Below, piece by piece: positions 47,401-56,800 of a stretch of DNA of 64,000 bases. The stretch comes from Carposina sasakii. Its lineage: Eukaryota; Arthropoda; Insecta; Lepidoptera; Carposinidae. The translations under genes were made by a program, and so were the position numbers. Position 1 is the first letter of the stretch; each line of letters opens with the position of its first letter. Where the stretch lies: contig CP053172.1 of assembly GCA_014607495.2 (NCBI GenBank), positions 7,268,888 through 7,332,887 of the forward strand, written 5' to 3'. The notes under the pieces are model-generated. The model worked only from the letters and a program-made list of their open reading frames with translations. It was not told the DNA's origin and made no database searches.

Positions 47401-49674
47401 ATATAAAAATGTTTTTATCCCGGATAATTTCGACACTTTGTCTTTACTGTAGTCCACGCGGACGGAGTCGCGGGCGTCCACTAGTTGATTAATAATAATT
47501 ACCAATTCTCTCCTCTTCCGATTCAAGATACTCCTCGTCAATAACATCTGAAAATAAGGGATTTGTAATTTAATTAGGGATTTCTTTCACTAATTATTTA
47601 TTCATTTGTGGTCTCTGAGTGCCTCATAAAGTAGAAACAAGATCTCACAGCGTGCACAAGAGAGAACTATGCTCGGGATCTCTCTGCGTGATCTAATCAG
47701 AAATGAGGAGATCCGCAGACGTACAAAGATCACCGACATAGCTCAACGGTCCAGCAAGCTAAAGTGGCAAGGGGCAGGGCACATAGCTCGAAGAACTGAT
47801 GGCCGATGGAGTCGGAAAGTTCTAGAGTGGATACCACGTATCGGCAAACGCAGCGTGGGAAGGCCACCCGCGAGATGGACGGAGGACCTGGCCAAGGTCG
47901 CGGGCGTCGGTTGGATGCAGGCTGCTTCCGACCGGTCGGAATGGAGGTTGTTGGGGGAGGCCTATGTTTAGCAGTGGGCTTCTCGTGGATAAGACTGGCC
48001 CCACATTCGACGTACGATCCTGAAGCGTGCTACCGAAAGCGATAGCGTAATAAATTGTACAATATTCGCCTTGAAATGTCAAAGGTCCTTTGAAATTCAT
48101 TTTACTTAATACGAATTTGACAAGCAATGAGCGATTTTTGTACAATTTTCGCTATCGCTTTGCTTTAGCTAGTTAGGTAATAAGGGGGCCGGTGTGCTCG
48201 AGCTTTAATGTTTTGTAAACCTTGTGAATACTTAGTTAATTATAATTACCAGTTTTCTCCTCGTCCCATTCAAGATACTCTTCATCAATAATATCTGTAT
48301 GAAAATAAGGTACAAATTAAAATGAGAAATAAAAAAAAAACCTACTTTACTGTGTTGAAAGGGCTTGTTATGTGGATCTCAAATATTTTGTTATTGTAGT
48401 AAAATAAATAATTTTATTCACGAAAATTTACCAAATACACATTATACATATATGTATGTTACATAAAATTTTTTGTACTAGCTTATCGTTTTCCTTCTTG
48501 TCCGTTACGCAAACTACGTCATCGCTAGGTTCTGAAAAATATTTGTGACCATTTATAGCTCTTAAAATACCCTTGAAGTGTTAGGAAATAAAGGTCGGGT
48601 CTGACTAAGCTAAACATGGCTGTTGAATTTGCTTTGAGATGCTACAGTTCTGCCCCCTGATTACGTTAAAAAGCAATAGCAAAGCCGAAGCCGCGCGATC
48701 GCGATAATGGAGTGTGTGCGTGCGCGCAACGAGCGCTCAACGTCCTCCCGCGCCCCGCACCTCGCCCTGTGCCCCGCACCTCGCTCCGCGCAAACACACA
48801 CTCAATTATCGCGATCGCGCGGCTTCGGCTTTGCTATTGCTTTTACGTAATCAGGGGGCCTTTCTACCTCAGCCATTTACTATAAGAATGGAGAGGGACA
48901 CTTAGAACACTAGTGCGACAAATTAATAATTAATAATAAGATAAAAAAATAATAATAAGAAATAAGTTACTTGCTTATACATCAGAATAGGGTAAAGAGT
49001 TTATGCAGAAGTTGTGGGCATTCACTAGTATAAAATAAAGTTTACTTACCCTCTACATCATCCACTTCCACTTTAATATCAGGTGATTTGTCTGAAGAAA
49101 AATTGTTTTTTTTAATTTTCTGCTGACACATGGTGAAAACATGTACATATGAAACGTATGAAAATAATATTTTACCTTTAACAATCCATTTATTAACATA
49201 CAATTCGCGAAACCTGTTCTCACAGCAGAGCACCTGCGTTTTAAACTGGGCAGCATCACGTAACCGCATTATACACGGGCTGCATATTGTGTATGTCATG
49301 TTGTGCAATTCTCCATCAATGGGGGCTATCTGAAAAGGTAAATTATGTACAATAAGTATGGATATCCAAAATGGGAAAACTTCCATTGCCTTTAAGCCAC
49401 AACCTACATGAATCTCTTATTTATTCAGTCAATTCTCCTTGGATACAAAAAAAAATAAATGAAGCAACTGCAGGCTACTACAAACTAAGATATCTGCGAG
49501 GAATTTACTCACATGTATGTCCAAGAAATCTCGTAACATATCTGAATAGACTTCCTTTTCATCATCAACTGTTTGGGGTACCGCTAAATTAACAAATGTA
49601 CCTTCATCATGACAACAACGACACAGATCGTTTTCAAGTTTACAAGATTGTTCCCACATTTTGCATGTCTCCAT
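29425..49674 (-). CDS. Gene 4: ZAD - acidic micro-exons - tandem HTH - six C2H2 fingers
   Basis: Exons: 49674-49513, 49329-49176, 49091-49050, 48294-48250, 47547-47503, 46833-46780, 44156-44112, 43580-43536, 37579-37427, 33536-33345, 30639-30457 and 30005-29425. Phases are 0, then 1 throughout; 566 aa. Exons 1-2 form a ZAD (CRCC at 18-21, CSPC in exon 2, RLRDAAQFKTQVL). Six exons of 42-54 nt encode acidic modules such as DEEYLEWDEEK. Exon 9 is a basic linker (EMTRRRSGKLVEKKKPAKQ) with a DDEEYLPPE head. Exons 10 and 11 each encode a transposase-like HTH (YSQRTIADELGTSRKMVRG; ISQRGVVRELGSSRGAIGR). Exon 12 carries six C2H2 fingers and ends VRFEY. A further micro-exon at 39279-39232 would fit in phase (582 aa); one at 48531-48487 has a lost donor. 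Known ZAD proteins act as nuclear DNA-binding dimers; the HTH role is inferred. ATG at 49659 is an alternative start. Confidence 0.72.
30457..30639 (-). other. HTH exon 2 of gene 4
   Basis: 61 codons including split ends. Core words: VVIKMLKSGISQRGVVRELG, then SSRGAIGRLVARYEATHGK. The helix-turn-helix follows the S-Q-R-x-V-x-x-E-L-G-x-S-R pattern shared by Tc1-type transposases and paired-like HTHs. Acceptor AG at 30641-30640, donor GTAAGT from 30456. Confidence 0.75.
31370..31745 (+). mobile_element. LINE 3' tail with ATTCT repeats
   Basis: Ends in ATTCTATTCTATTCTATTC after 'cttgcagaaataaat'. It interrupts the duplicated HTH intron and is absent from the other intron copy. A reverse relative starts near 56332. 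Confidence 0.5.
32044..33235. mobile_element. GGTTCGAA-type MITE carrying a nested PIF-type MITE
   Basis: The outer element matches 946-1348, with ends ATCAGGGTTCGTAATTATCA and TTCGAACCCTGAT. Its middle is split by 32212-33047. Comparison with 946-1348 gives the empty site. Confidence 0.7.
32212..33047. mobile_element. PIF/Harbinger-type MITE with TAA duplication
   Basis: Terminal inverted repeats GGCTGCGGTTCCACT and AGTGGAACCGCAGCC, flanked on both sides by TAA (32209-32211 and 33048-33050). A 3-bp TAA target fits the PIF/Harbinger superfamily. It is inserted in the older MITE, whose intact relative at 946-1348 has a single TAA at the site. Confidence 0.75.
33345..33536 (-). other. HTH exon 1 of gene 4
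   Basis: 64 codons including split ends. Core words: VVIKMAKLGYSQRTIADELG, TSRKMVRGMLERYIKTNGK, LVIDPVEVRNHAIAKANA. About half the residues match the second HTH exon, including the DP-E-RN tail. Acceptor AG at 33538-33537, donor GTAAGT from 33344. Confidence 0.75.
33600..35740. other. Gene 4 intron: AT-rich, one family K repeat
   Basis: Family K lies at about 34870-35060. A microsatellite-like TTATTA run lies near 34600. No exon that fits the phase was seen. Confidence 0.45.
35748..35940. mobile_element. MITE family G
   Basis: Ends GGCCCCCTAATTACCTAA and ACGTAATTAGGGGGC; the GC-rich loop has 'gcgcgcaacgagcgctcggc'. Confidence 0.65.
36376..37001. mobile_element. TIR element with repeated CAAAAGTAC motifs and a perfect palindrome
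   Basis: Ends GTTGCGGTCAAAACTCTTAA and TTAAGAGTTTTGACTGCAAC are inverted repeats with one mismatch. The interior repeats 'tcaaaagtacttttaact'-like units in both directions. No clear target duplication. Superfamily unknown. Confidence 0.65.
36828..36881. repeat. 54-bp perfect palindrome
   Basis: Starts GTTGAAAAATCGGCAATTTT and reads identically on the other strand; the centre is TAGCTATAGCTA with no spacer. It sits inside the TIR element at 36376-37001. Confidence 0.8.
39232..39279 (-). other. Candidate extra micro-exon of gene 4
   Basis: AG acceptor, GTATGT donor and phase 1-1 all fit; the exon would read EVIDEEVWDCDFCPRK, sharing VIDEE with the exon at 47503-47547. Against it: it lies inside the hAT-ended insertion, has a weak pyrimidine tract, and a short match can be chance. 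Confidence 0.3.
39520..40373. mobile_element. hAT-type MITE with 8-bp duplication, carrying an RTE fragment
   Basis: Ends CAGTGTTGGCAACC and GGTTGCCAACACTG, flanked on both sides by GCGAGCGG (39512-39519 and 40374-40381). An RTE 3' fragment on the minus strand fills about 39650-40060. Confidence 0.8.
40394..40855. mobile_element. Second CAGTGTTGGCAACC hAT-type MITE
   Basis: Same ends as the element at 39520, starting 20 bp after it. No matching duplication was found. The interior keeps 'gatgcgctgatcgtaccagg' and 'cgctcgtcatgtcctttttc'. Confidence 0.7.
40892..41500 (+). mobile_element. MITE family M copy
   Basis: Starts TACAGGCTGATTTTTGGTCG and ends 'aaaaaacaccatgta', with an insert of about 200 bp relative to 63194-63565. 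Confidence 0.55.
41540..42720. repeat. Reiterated block with CAGCAGCATCAGATGTTGAT units
   Basis: The phrase CAGCAGCATCAGATGTTGAT with 'tcaag' recurs near 41690, 41985, 42418 and 42680, and phrases 'gttagccctacat', 'agtttccatcgaccaattgcag' and 'ctcctaac' recur between them. The unit length is irregular, so it is a degenerate tandem or scrambled repeat, not a clean satellite. Confidence 0.6.
42720..42990 (+). mobile_element. RTE 3' fragment, scrambled
   Basis: Words of the RTE tail (SLRDRIR, RRTDGRWSRK) appear with inserted pieces of the preceding reiterated block ('gtagcttcatcatca'), as though patched together. Confidence 0.55.
43640..43835. mobile_element. TIR MITE with TACGAT-type inner repeats
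   Basis: Left TTGTACACAAAACTACGAT and right ATCGTAGTTTTCTGTACGAG are inverted repeats; the interior has many 'gcgtcgcaa' words. Confidence 0.55.
44190..45185. mobile_element. SINE and repeat cluster in gene 4 intron
   Basis: Family K (44195-44290), SINE S2 reversed (44425-44540), SINE S1 reversed (44640-44930) and family K again (45060-45180). No exon was seen in this stretch. Confidence 0.6.
45186..46530. other. Gene 4 intron with LINE tails
   Basis: LINE-like tails lie at about 45420-45520 and 46000-46215 (ending in ATGTATGTATG). The rest shows nothing recognisable. Confidence 0.45.
46535..46750 (-). mobile_element. LINE tail family L
   Basis: Reverse copy ending 30 nt from the donor side of the 46833-46780 micro-exon. 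Confidence 0.6.
46926..47484 (+). mobile_element. Non-autonomous Helitron, long form
   Basis: 5' end TCTATACATATAATACAAAT, 3' end GCGGGCGTCCACTAG followed by T. The middle differs from other copies. It lies between two micro-exons of gene 4. Confidence 0.6.
47655..47985 (+). mobile_element. RTE-type LINE 3' fragment, best-kept copy
   Basis: An open frame of 100 codons reads SLRDLIRNEEIRRRTKITDI, RTDGRWSRKVLEWIPRIGKR, GRPPARWTEDLAKVAGVGWM and SEWRLLGEAYV. This is the C-terminal end of an RTE polyprotein. Confidence 0.7.
47998..48190. mobile_element. MITE family G, relative of 19096-19284
   Basis: Shares 'aattgtacaatattcgcc' and 'gctatcgctttgc' with the 19.1-kb copy; right end TAATAAGGGGGCC. 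Confidence 0.55.
48487..48531 (-). pseudogene. Damaged micro-exon of gene 4
   Basis: Good acceptor (TTTTTCAG) and phase; reads EPSDDVVCVTDKKEN, a relative of the exon at 46833-46780. Where a donor should be, AACG is followed by ATAAGC instead of GTAAGC. One G-to-A change has probably removed the exon from the message. Confidence 0.6.
48652..48859. mobile_element. MITE family G, near-perfect copy
   Basis: Inverted ends of about 50 bp (GCCCCCTGATTACG ... CGTAATCAGGGGGC), continuing through 'gcaatagcaaagccgaagcc' and 'gcgcgatcgcgataat'. The GC-rich loop repeats 'gccccgcacctcg'. Confidence 0.75.
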
Positions 49675-50830
49675 TAATGCAAAGCGGGCGAGTCGATAGC
49701 ACTTAGTTTAGTTTTCCTGTTTTAATCATAGAAATGTAAGAGGAGATACCAAATCCCTGGTTTTAATTTAACAATTTTTTTGTTTTGTTTAGTTTATCCC
49801 GAAGGAAAGGCAAGGGGAACTAAGCCCATACAGCCGTTGTCTTTAGTAAATGATTTCTGAATTTATGATGGATGATAATGATGATGATGAATGGAAACGT
49901 CGGGAAAATCCTCAAGAACAAGTGTAAAGTTAGTCAAAATGAAAAATAATTACAGAAACAACCCACATGGGCCCATGAAGAGATCGTATTCCGGCTAAAG
50001 TTTTACTCAGCTTACCTGCGTATAAAACCATGCACACGCACTAGATTCACATCACAAGTAATCAAAATATAACTCATCTACCAGAAAATATCACTTTACG
50101 AACACATACAAGCCATTTACCTATTAAATTAGCCCGACCTGCGACGCCATAGGTCCTGGGTTCGAATCCCGGTAGGTGCAAACATTGATGTGATGAACAT
50201 CGATGTTTGTTTCCGAGTCATGGGATGTTTATATACTTATCTATGTATTTATATACCGTTGTTTAGTACCCACGACACAAGACCTTAGGGATCTTAGTGT
50301 GGGACTAGGTCAATGTGTTGTGAAGTATGTGAATATTTATTTATTTATTTAATTTACAAATAATTTTTGATTTTCACAATAAAATTACACCTGCACCCTT
50401 CCAGTTTTTCCCGCCCACCCCTCTATTTGTTTTGTTCGTTTAGTTTATCCCGGAGGAAAGGCAAAGGGAACTAAGCCCATACAGCCATTGTCTTTACACT
50501 TGTTCTTGAGGATTTTCCCGACGTTTCCATTCATCATCATCATTATCATCCATCATAAATTCAGAAATCATTTACTAAAGACAATGGCTGTATGGGCTTA
50601 GTTCCCCTTGCCTTTCCTTCGGGATAAACTAAACAAAAAATAAATAAATAAAAATGGCTGGCTCACGAAAAGTACGCGATATGCGTTAAAAACTGTTTTG
50701 TGTGAAATCTTTTACTTTATGTCGCCTAGAGTTGCATTAATTGGAAGCAATGTGTTAAAATATTTAATGTGTGTTTTAAAGTATCAAGTTTTTTGATTGT
50801 GATAGTGTTTAGTGTAACTAGACATTCAAA
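49675..50830. promoter_or_regulatory. Shared upstream region of divergent genes 4 and 5
   Basis: The two ATGs are 1156 bp apart and face away from each other, so this space should hold both promoters (inference). Most of it is family A repeat: 49786-50425 (with a SINE S1 inserted at 50125-50360) and a folded pair at 50438-50633. About 110 bp next to gene 4 and 190 bp next to gene 5 are repeat-free. No TATA box or initiator is convincing. Confidence 0.45.
50125..50360 (+). mobile_element. SINE S1 nested in a family A repeat
   Basis: The head starts at CCTGCGACGCCATAGGTCC and the tail ends in TTTATTTATTTA. The family A sequence resumes on the other side ('caaataatttttgattttcac'), so the SINE is the younger insertion. 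Confidence 0.7.
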
Positions 50831-53800
50831 ATGTCGGAACTGTGTTGGAAAATTGAGAACGATATTTGTCGTTGTTGTCATGGGGAAGGTTCTTTTGCAA
50901 ATTTAGCGGTACCTCAGTCGATTGATGGACGAGAAGAAATTTATGCGGATATGTTACGAGAATCCTTGGATATAAATGTAAGTACAACTTAAATTTTATT
51001 GACAAAGTCTGCCCGCTCGCTGTTTGTTCACGGCGCGAACTATATAGGTAAATAAATACTCTTATAAAGGACACAGTGTACTGTTCTGATCAAGAGATCG
51101 ACACAAACGGACATATTTTGAAACAGATACCCTATTAAAAAGGTTATTCAGTGATAGGATATATCGGTATGGCCTGGCCCCTAATTGTGTCGGCCAAATT
51201 AATGCCTCCATTCATAAGTGAAGTGGTAAACTACCCAGAAAATATGTCAGTCAGTATTAACTGGCACATTGCAAGCTTCTTCATTTTATTCTCAGTTTTG
51301 ATTAGAATTGTCATATAAATAGGTTACCTTAGGTACCTGATTCTAAGGCTTCAAGTCTGTGAACAACATTTTATCTTCTTTTCCCTTACTATTCATCTCT
51401 TATCACACTTACCTATAGACAGAAATATGTTACAGTCACACTTAAGACTGACCTTAGTAAAATAAAGGGAAAAACACACCAATAACAAACACTAATAGTG
51501 AAAAGATAAGTCATTGCATTAATCTCTATGTACATAAGTTGTTGTGTGGTGTTCACAGAGTATAATATCATGACCCCATTTCTGTCCATGTTTATTGTCA
51601 TAGGTGAATATGACAATAAGCAATAGGCAGGTTGGTGACCACAGTCTGATTTATGGACTGCACTGGAGCACCTCCCGAAAACCCTTCATCGCCTTGTACA
51701 ATACCCACAGGCAGTCATGGGGTGGTACAAACTCTACACTGCCGGCACCCCGCAGCTTAAATACCATGCTGTAATAGGCTGATGTAATGTGCTGACAGTA
51801 GAATAAATTCTGTCCTTCCAGTTAGTCCAAGTGGAGGGTGAGATGAACAACATGACGTACACCATCTGCGGTATCTGCATCATGCGGCTGCGGGATGCGT
51901 TCATGTTTAAACAGCAAGTGCTGCAATGTGAGGACAAGTTTCAGGAGATGTACGCTAAGAAGTTCATACAAGGTGAATATTACTACTATGGCATTATATT
52001 GTGTAAGAGACCCCCCCCCACACTGGCGTCTTAGGTAGGAACGTCTTTTGAACGCCGCCAGAGTCGTCGGAGGCGCCCGAGCGACCACACTGCCCCTGAT
52101 TACGTAAAAGCAATAGCAAAGCCGAAGCCGCGCGATCGCGATAAATGAGAGTGTGTTGTGCTTGGGCGAGGTGCGGGGGGACGCCGAGCGCTCGTTGCAC
52201 ACATTCGAGATTATCGCGATCACGTGATTTCGGCTTTTCTATTTTGCTTTTACGTAATCAGGGGGCTGAGGCCAGGGGATCGCACAGAACGCCGAAATTA
52301 CAATTAAAGACTCATAAGGCGACGGCCACACAGAACACACGTAAGACGCAGACCCGTCGCAGTCGCGGCGCCCGTTTAATCTACTTCATACGAAATGTAT
52401 ACAGCCGTCGTAACGTAAAACATACAGAAAAGACGGCCGTCTTTTGGCGGAGTGTTTGGCGGAGAGCGGACATTTTGTATGAAAGTAGGTTAAACGGGCG
52501 CCGCGACTGCGACGGGTCTGTGTCTTACGTCTGTTCTTTGTAGTGGTCCCCTTAGACGCCAGTGTGAGGGGGTCTCTAATGGTACATGTATCTGAAATTT
52601 GTATTGAGAATACCAATTTTTTTTTAAATATTGTACCTTGTACAAATGTAAAAATGTTGTGTACAATACACTGACAAAATTACATCGTAATAACCTTAGA
52701 TTCATTTAAGAAAAAACGTGACCGCATAAAACTTTTGGCCCATTGTCATTGTCACGACTATACAGGATGTAACAAAAGGGGTATGTTAAGCAAAAAGCTA
52801 TGTAAATAGCTTATTAAAAGAAACCTAACCACAAAATTTGAGACTCGAAATCACATGTTTAATTTTCCAGATAGTATGGAGAATTCCTAAACAACTCAGG
52901 AATGTTCATACAATTTTGAAAATAAACATGTGATTTCGAGTCTCTAATTTTCGAAATAGGTTCACTGTAGTGGTCTATTGAGATAGCTTTCTGTTACACC
53001 CTGTATACATAGACAAGTCTGATAATAAATACCTCGAGCTCAAATGTGATAAGCTGTTTAGGATCTAGAATGTGCTTAAGAGATGTACATCCATACTAAC
53101 ATATACTTGGAAAACATAACCCACCTTTTTGCACATTCAGGTAAACACCTGCAGTGTGTTATCTATCTCAATCTTTCTAGCTATTGCTGTAAATCACTAT
53201 TTCAGAGTAGATATATACTTACAGATACCACCACACCATACATACGAGACTAATGAAATCATACAATATTTTGTTTCAGTGTCACTGCCGTTAAAAACAA
53301 GCATCAAAGTTGAATTGATTGATTCAGATAGTAAGTATTTTATATGTTTATCACATTTTGCATAATTGACTAATGGTATAACATAAAAGCCAAGTTATTG
53401 AATAAGTATAAGTAGTCACCAACCCACCTGTCTAGGGTGGTGACTATGGGCAAAACCCCCTGTGGTAGCAGCCTTGTGGCGTGCCCTGCAGGAGGCCTAC
53501 GTCTAGCAGTGGACTGCAATAGGCTGAAGACATAAGGTAGTTTACCGTGCTCTGTGCAAATAAACTTAGCTAAAAAGCACCCCTTTTGGTTCGTTTTTTT
53601 AAATAGCTATATTATATCTTTACAGGTGCCGACGATGAGTTCATATTAAGGGACACAGACAAAGATGGTGAGTACTGAAAAAACCGGCCAAGTGCGAGTT
53701 GGACTCGCGCAACGAGGGTTCCGTACAAACCTGTTTTATTACATACTAGTGGACGCCCGCGACTCCGTCCGCGTGGACTGCAAAAAAAACAAAATGTTGA

Positions 53801-56800
53801 TATAAACCCGATTAAAATATTTATATGATATTTTTTCGAAATAAAAAGTAGCCTATGTTCTGTCTCAGGGTCTAAAGATTGTCTGTACCAAATTTCATCA
53901 AAATCGGTTGCGAGGTTTAAGCGGGAAAGCGTAACAGACAGACAGACAGAGTTACTTTCGCATTTATAATATTAGTTGGGATGACGTAACAAAAAATCTC
54001 CCGTTTTCCCTATTCAGTACCTCTTTAAGTCATCGGGCCATCTGGCCGGGGGAGACTTTTATATCGATTGTATTTTTTGGCAGAGGATAACGACGAAATC
54101 ATAACAACGAAGATAAAGCAAGAAAAGGCAGACGCGCCTGAAAAAAAGAGGTTGCGACCGAGAAAGGTCGCAGAGAAACCAAAGAAGGCTCCGATGCTTA
54201 AAAAGATGCTCACGAAGAAAACGCAGTTAAAGAAGAAGAAGAAGGAAGAAGAAGAGAAGAAAGAGTCTGAGGCGGAGAAGAATAGCGTCGGTGAGTACGT
54301 TTTTCTTAGTATCCAGGCGTTTTTTCTATGGGGTCGTAACGTAAACGTATACCACCACGTTAGCTAAACTACGGACGCGGATCACGATGTATTTGGTATA
54401 ATGACCCTTTGCTATTTATTTGTCACTCGCGTATTAATATGTTTCCGACACGCCTGACCGTCTGTCTGTCTGTCACGAGGCTGTATTCACTGACTATGTT
54501 AAATTAGTCCCTAAATGAATGTGACAGATATACATTTTAAATCTATACATATAATAAAAATGTAACGGATCGCTGTCTGTACATGGAAGATATAAGAGAA
54601 AAAATATTATAGGAGACCTTTATCAACGCAATAGTACCCAAAACAATGATTTTTGGAATTTTTGTCTGTTTGTCTGTGCGTTTGTGCACGCTGATCTCAG
54701 AAACGTCTGAATCGATTTCTATGCAGTTTTCGGGAATATATTGTGACAGGTCCCACTTAACACATAGGCTACTTTTTATCCCGGGAAAATGATTTTATCC
54801 CGGATAATTTCGACATTTTGTTTTTTCTGTAGTCCGCGCGGGCGGAGTCGCGGGCGTCCACTAGTAAATACATATTCACACTTACTAGTCCCACACTAAG
54901 ATCCCTAAGGTCTTGTGTCGTGGGTACTAAGCAACGGTATATAAATACATATATAAGTATAGAAACATCCGTGACCCGGAAACGCACATCGATATTCGTC
55001 ATATCAATGTTTGCACCTATCGGGATTCGAACACAGGACCTATGGCGTCGTAGGTGTTTTGATGTCATGTAACAACACCGCCAGTGTCGCGTACCTACAT
55101 TCGATCGATCTAGTCGACAGTCTTACGTTACGTTTACGTTACGACGCTATTTCAGAAACGCCTTAAGCTTTTGTTTCCTAGCATAGCCTTGCCGCAATAA
55201 AGCGGCCATTAAGGAACTTTTCACATGTCGGTACCGTAATCACGCCTTTTTTGTGTTTACATGACCACTATGCTAGGAAACCATAGCTTTAGTTAGTTAA
55301 GCCAGCGAAACGAGATAATATAACAATCAATATGTACTTTTTATATTTGTTATTATTATTATGCAATACAGAGTAAAACTTATTTCTAGATTACAGTCCC
55401 TCAAAACTTGTTATTTTTAAAGCCGTATTACTTTAAGTACTAGCGGACGCCCACAACTTCCTTTTCTTTTCCTATCCATCCTTCCTCTTTTTTCGCGAAC
55501 TGGCCAGCGGCAGTGGCAGCTCAAGTAGCCGGGCGCACCCTGGTAATACCCGGGGTCGACTAGCCCGGCCCGCGGCCCCCCGGCCAGCCGCATCTTTCCC
55601 TTCCCAAATGGGTCAGACTCTCTGACCCATGTGGCCCCCTTTAAGGGCCACTTAAGTTACCGGCGCGGTGTCGCGCGCCAAGAATTTTGCCCGGGCACAG
55701 GGGTTGCCCCAAGACCCGCAACCCAGGGCACATGATTTTGTACAACTTCAAAAAATCCTCACTTCAAAAATATAGGAGTTTCATACAAACTTCCAAAAGT
55801 TTTAGTATTTATGGGTGTTACAATATTATCTCGTATCGTTGGTCTATGTTTTCCCATTACAGCGACGCCGTTATATGGCGGCCATAAACCAACTTATCAC
55901 GTGTCGGCACCCTGAAGACGGCTATCGACTTGCTTAGCTTAACGGCTCCGCTGTCCTGGAAAACCTTAAAGCTCTTTCCTATTACGTCGTGCCACTTAAT
56001 TTATCTTCCTAAATTTTGATGGAACAGGAGCCATTAACTCTAAATCAAGGTGTTGTTTCAATAGTGCGAGCGAGATGTCGCTCTACACTGCTTATAGCGC
56101 CGTCTCGGTCCCACAGTGGAAACTTTCCTGTTTTAATCCACGCAGATGTGCAATGCTACGTTACCACGGATACGTTTGATATCCGCCAATCAAATTCATT
56201 GAAAGATCAATGGATTTCTTGACTTAATGTCCTGTCACTGTGTCTTAAGGTACGAATCCACCAAAATAGTGTGCAGCACATTTGTTTACAAACATTTGTG
56301 CGCGAACATTTCTAGATTGTTCGCCCACAATTTAGAATAGAATAGAATAGATTTTTATTTGAAAATTACACATACACGGACAGAAGTAACATAGAAAAAG
56401 ACAATTGAAATAGCGTAGAAATACAGATCAAAAGAAGTAAGTAGACAGGTAGAAGTAACATGAAACGAAGAACAGTAAGTAGAACTGTGTGCCCTATTTG
56501 GAGCCCGTCAGTCACATCCCGTGTACGTGCAACCGCCAAACGGGTGCCTTTTCAGCTGTTAATTTGTTATTGTTTGTTTGAGTAGGTGCGATTCCACCAG
56601 TGTGTGTGTGCGGCACTGTAATGCCTGTATGCAAACAATAACAATATTGTTCGCGAACAGTCTAGAAATGTTCGCGCACAAATGATTGCAAACAATTATG
56701 TGTTGCACAAGGTAAGTCGACCAGAATTAACATTTGTTTCGTACACTGTGGAGTTGCACCTTTAGATGGGGCAGAGGGCTGGAAGCCCCTCTCGATTTTG

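Larger units (their letters stand above)
43536..49091 (-). other. Array of symmetric phase-1 acidic micro-exons (gene 4)
   Basis: Six clean exons of 42, 45, 45, 54, 45 and 45 nt (49091, 48294, 47547, 46833, 44156, 43580 as starts). Each begins with two bases of a codon and ends with one, so any can be lost, gained or skipped without a frameshift. Two are near duplicates: DIIDEEYLEWDEEKT and DVIDEEYLESEEERI. A third pair is EPTVPSDDVVCEPK and the damaged EPSDDVVCVTDK (48531-48487). Confidence 0.75.

Noticed and set aside
47669..47971. Novel 100-aa arginine-rich host protein
   Set aside because: It is the RTE retrotransposon C-terminal end and has three other copies in the window.
52145..52543. 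Open frame of 132 codons
   Set aside because: It runs across two nested MITEs on GC-rich inverted repeats and has an equal on the opposite strand.
54025..54213. Minus-strand frame opposite gene 5 exon 5
   Set aside because: It is the antisense of a lysine-rich exon that has proper splice sites and phase on the plus strand.
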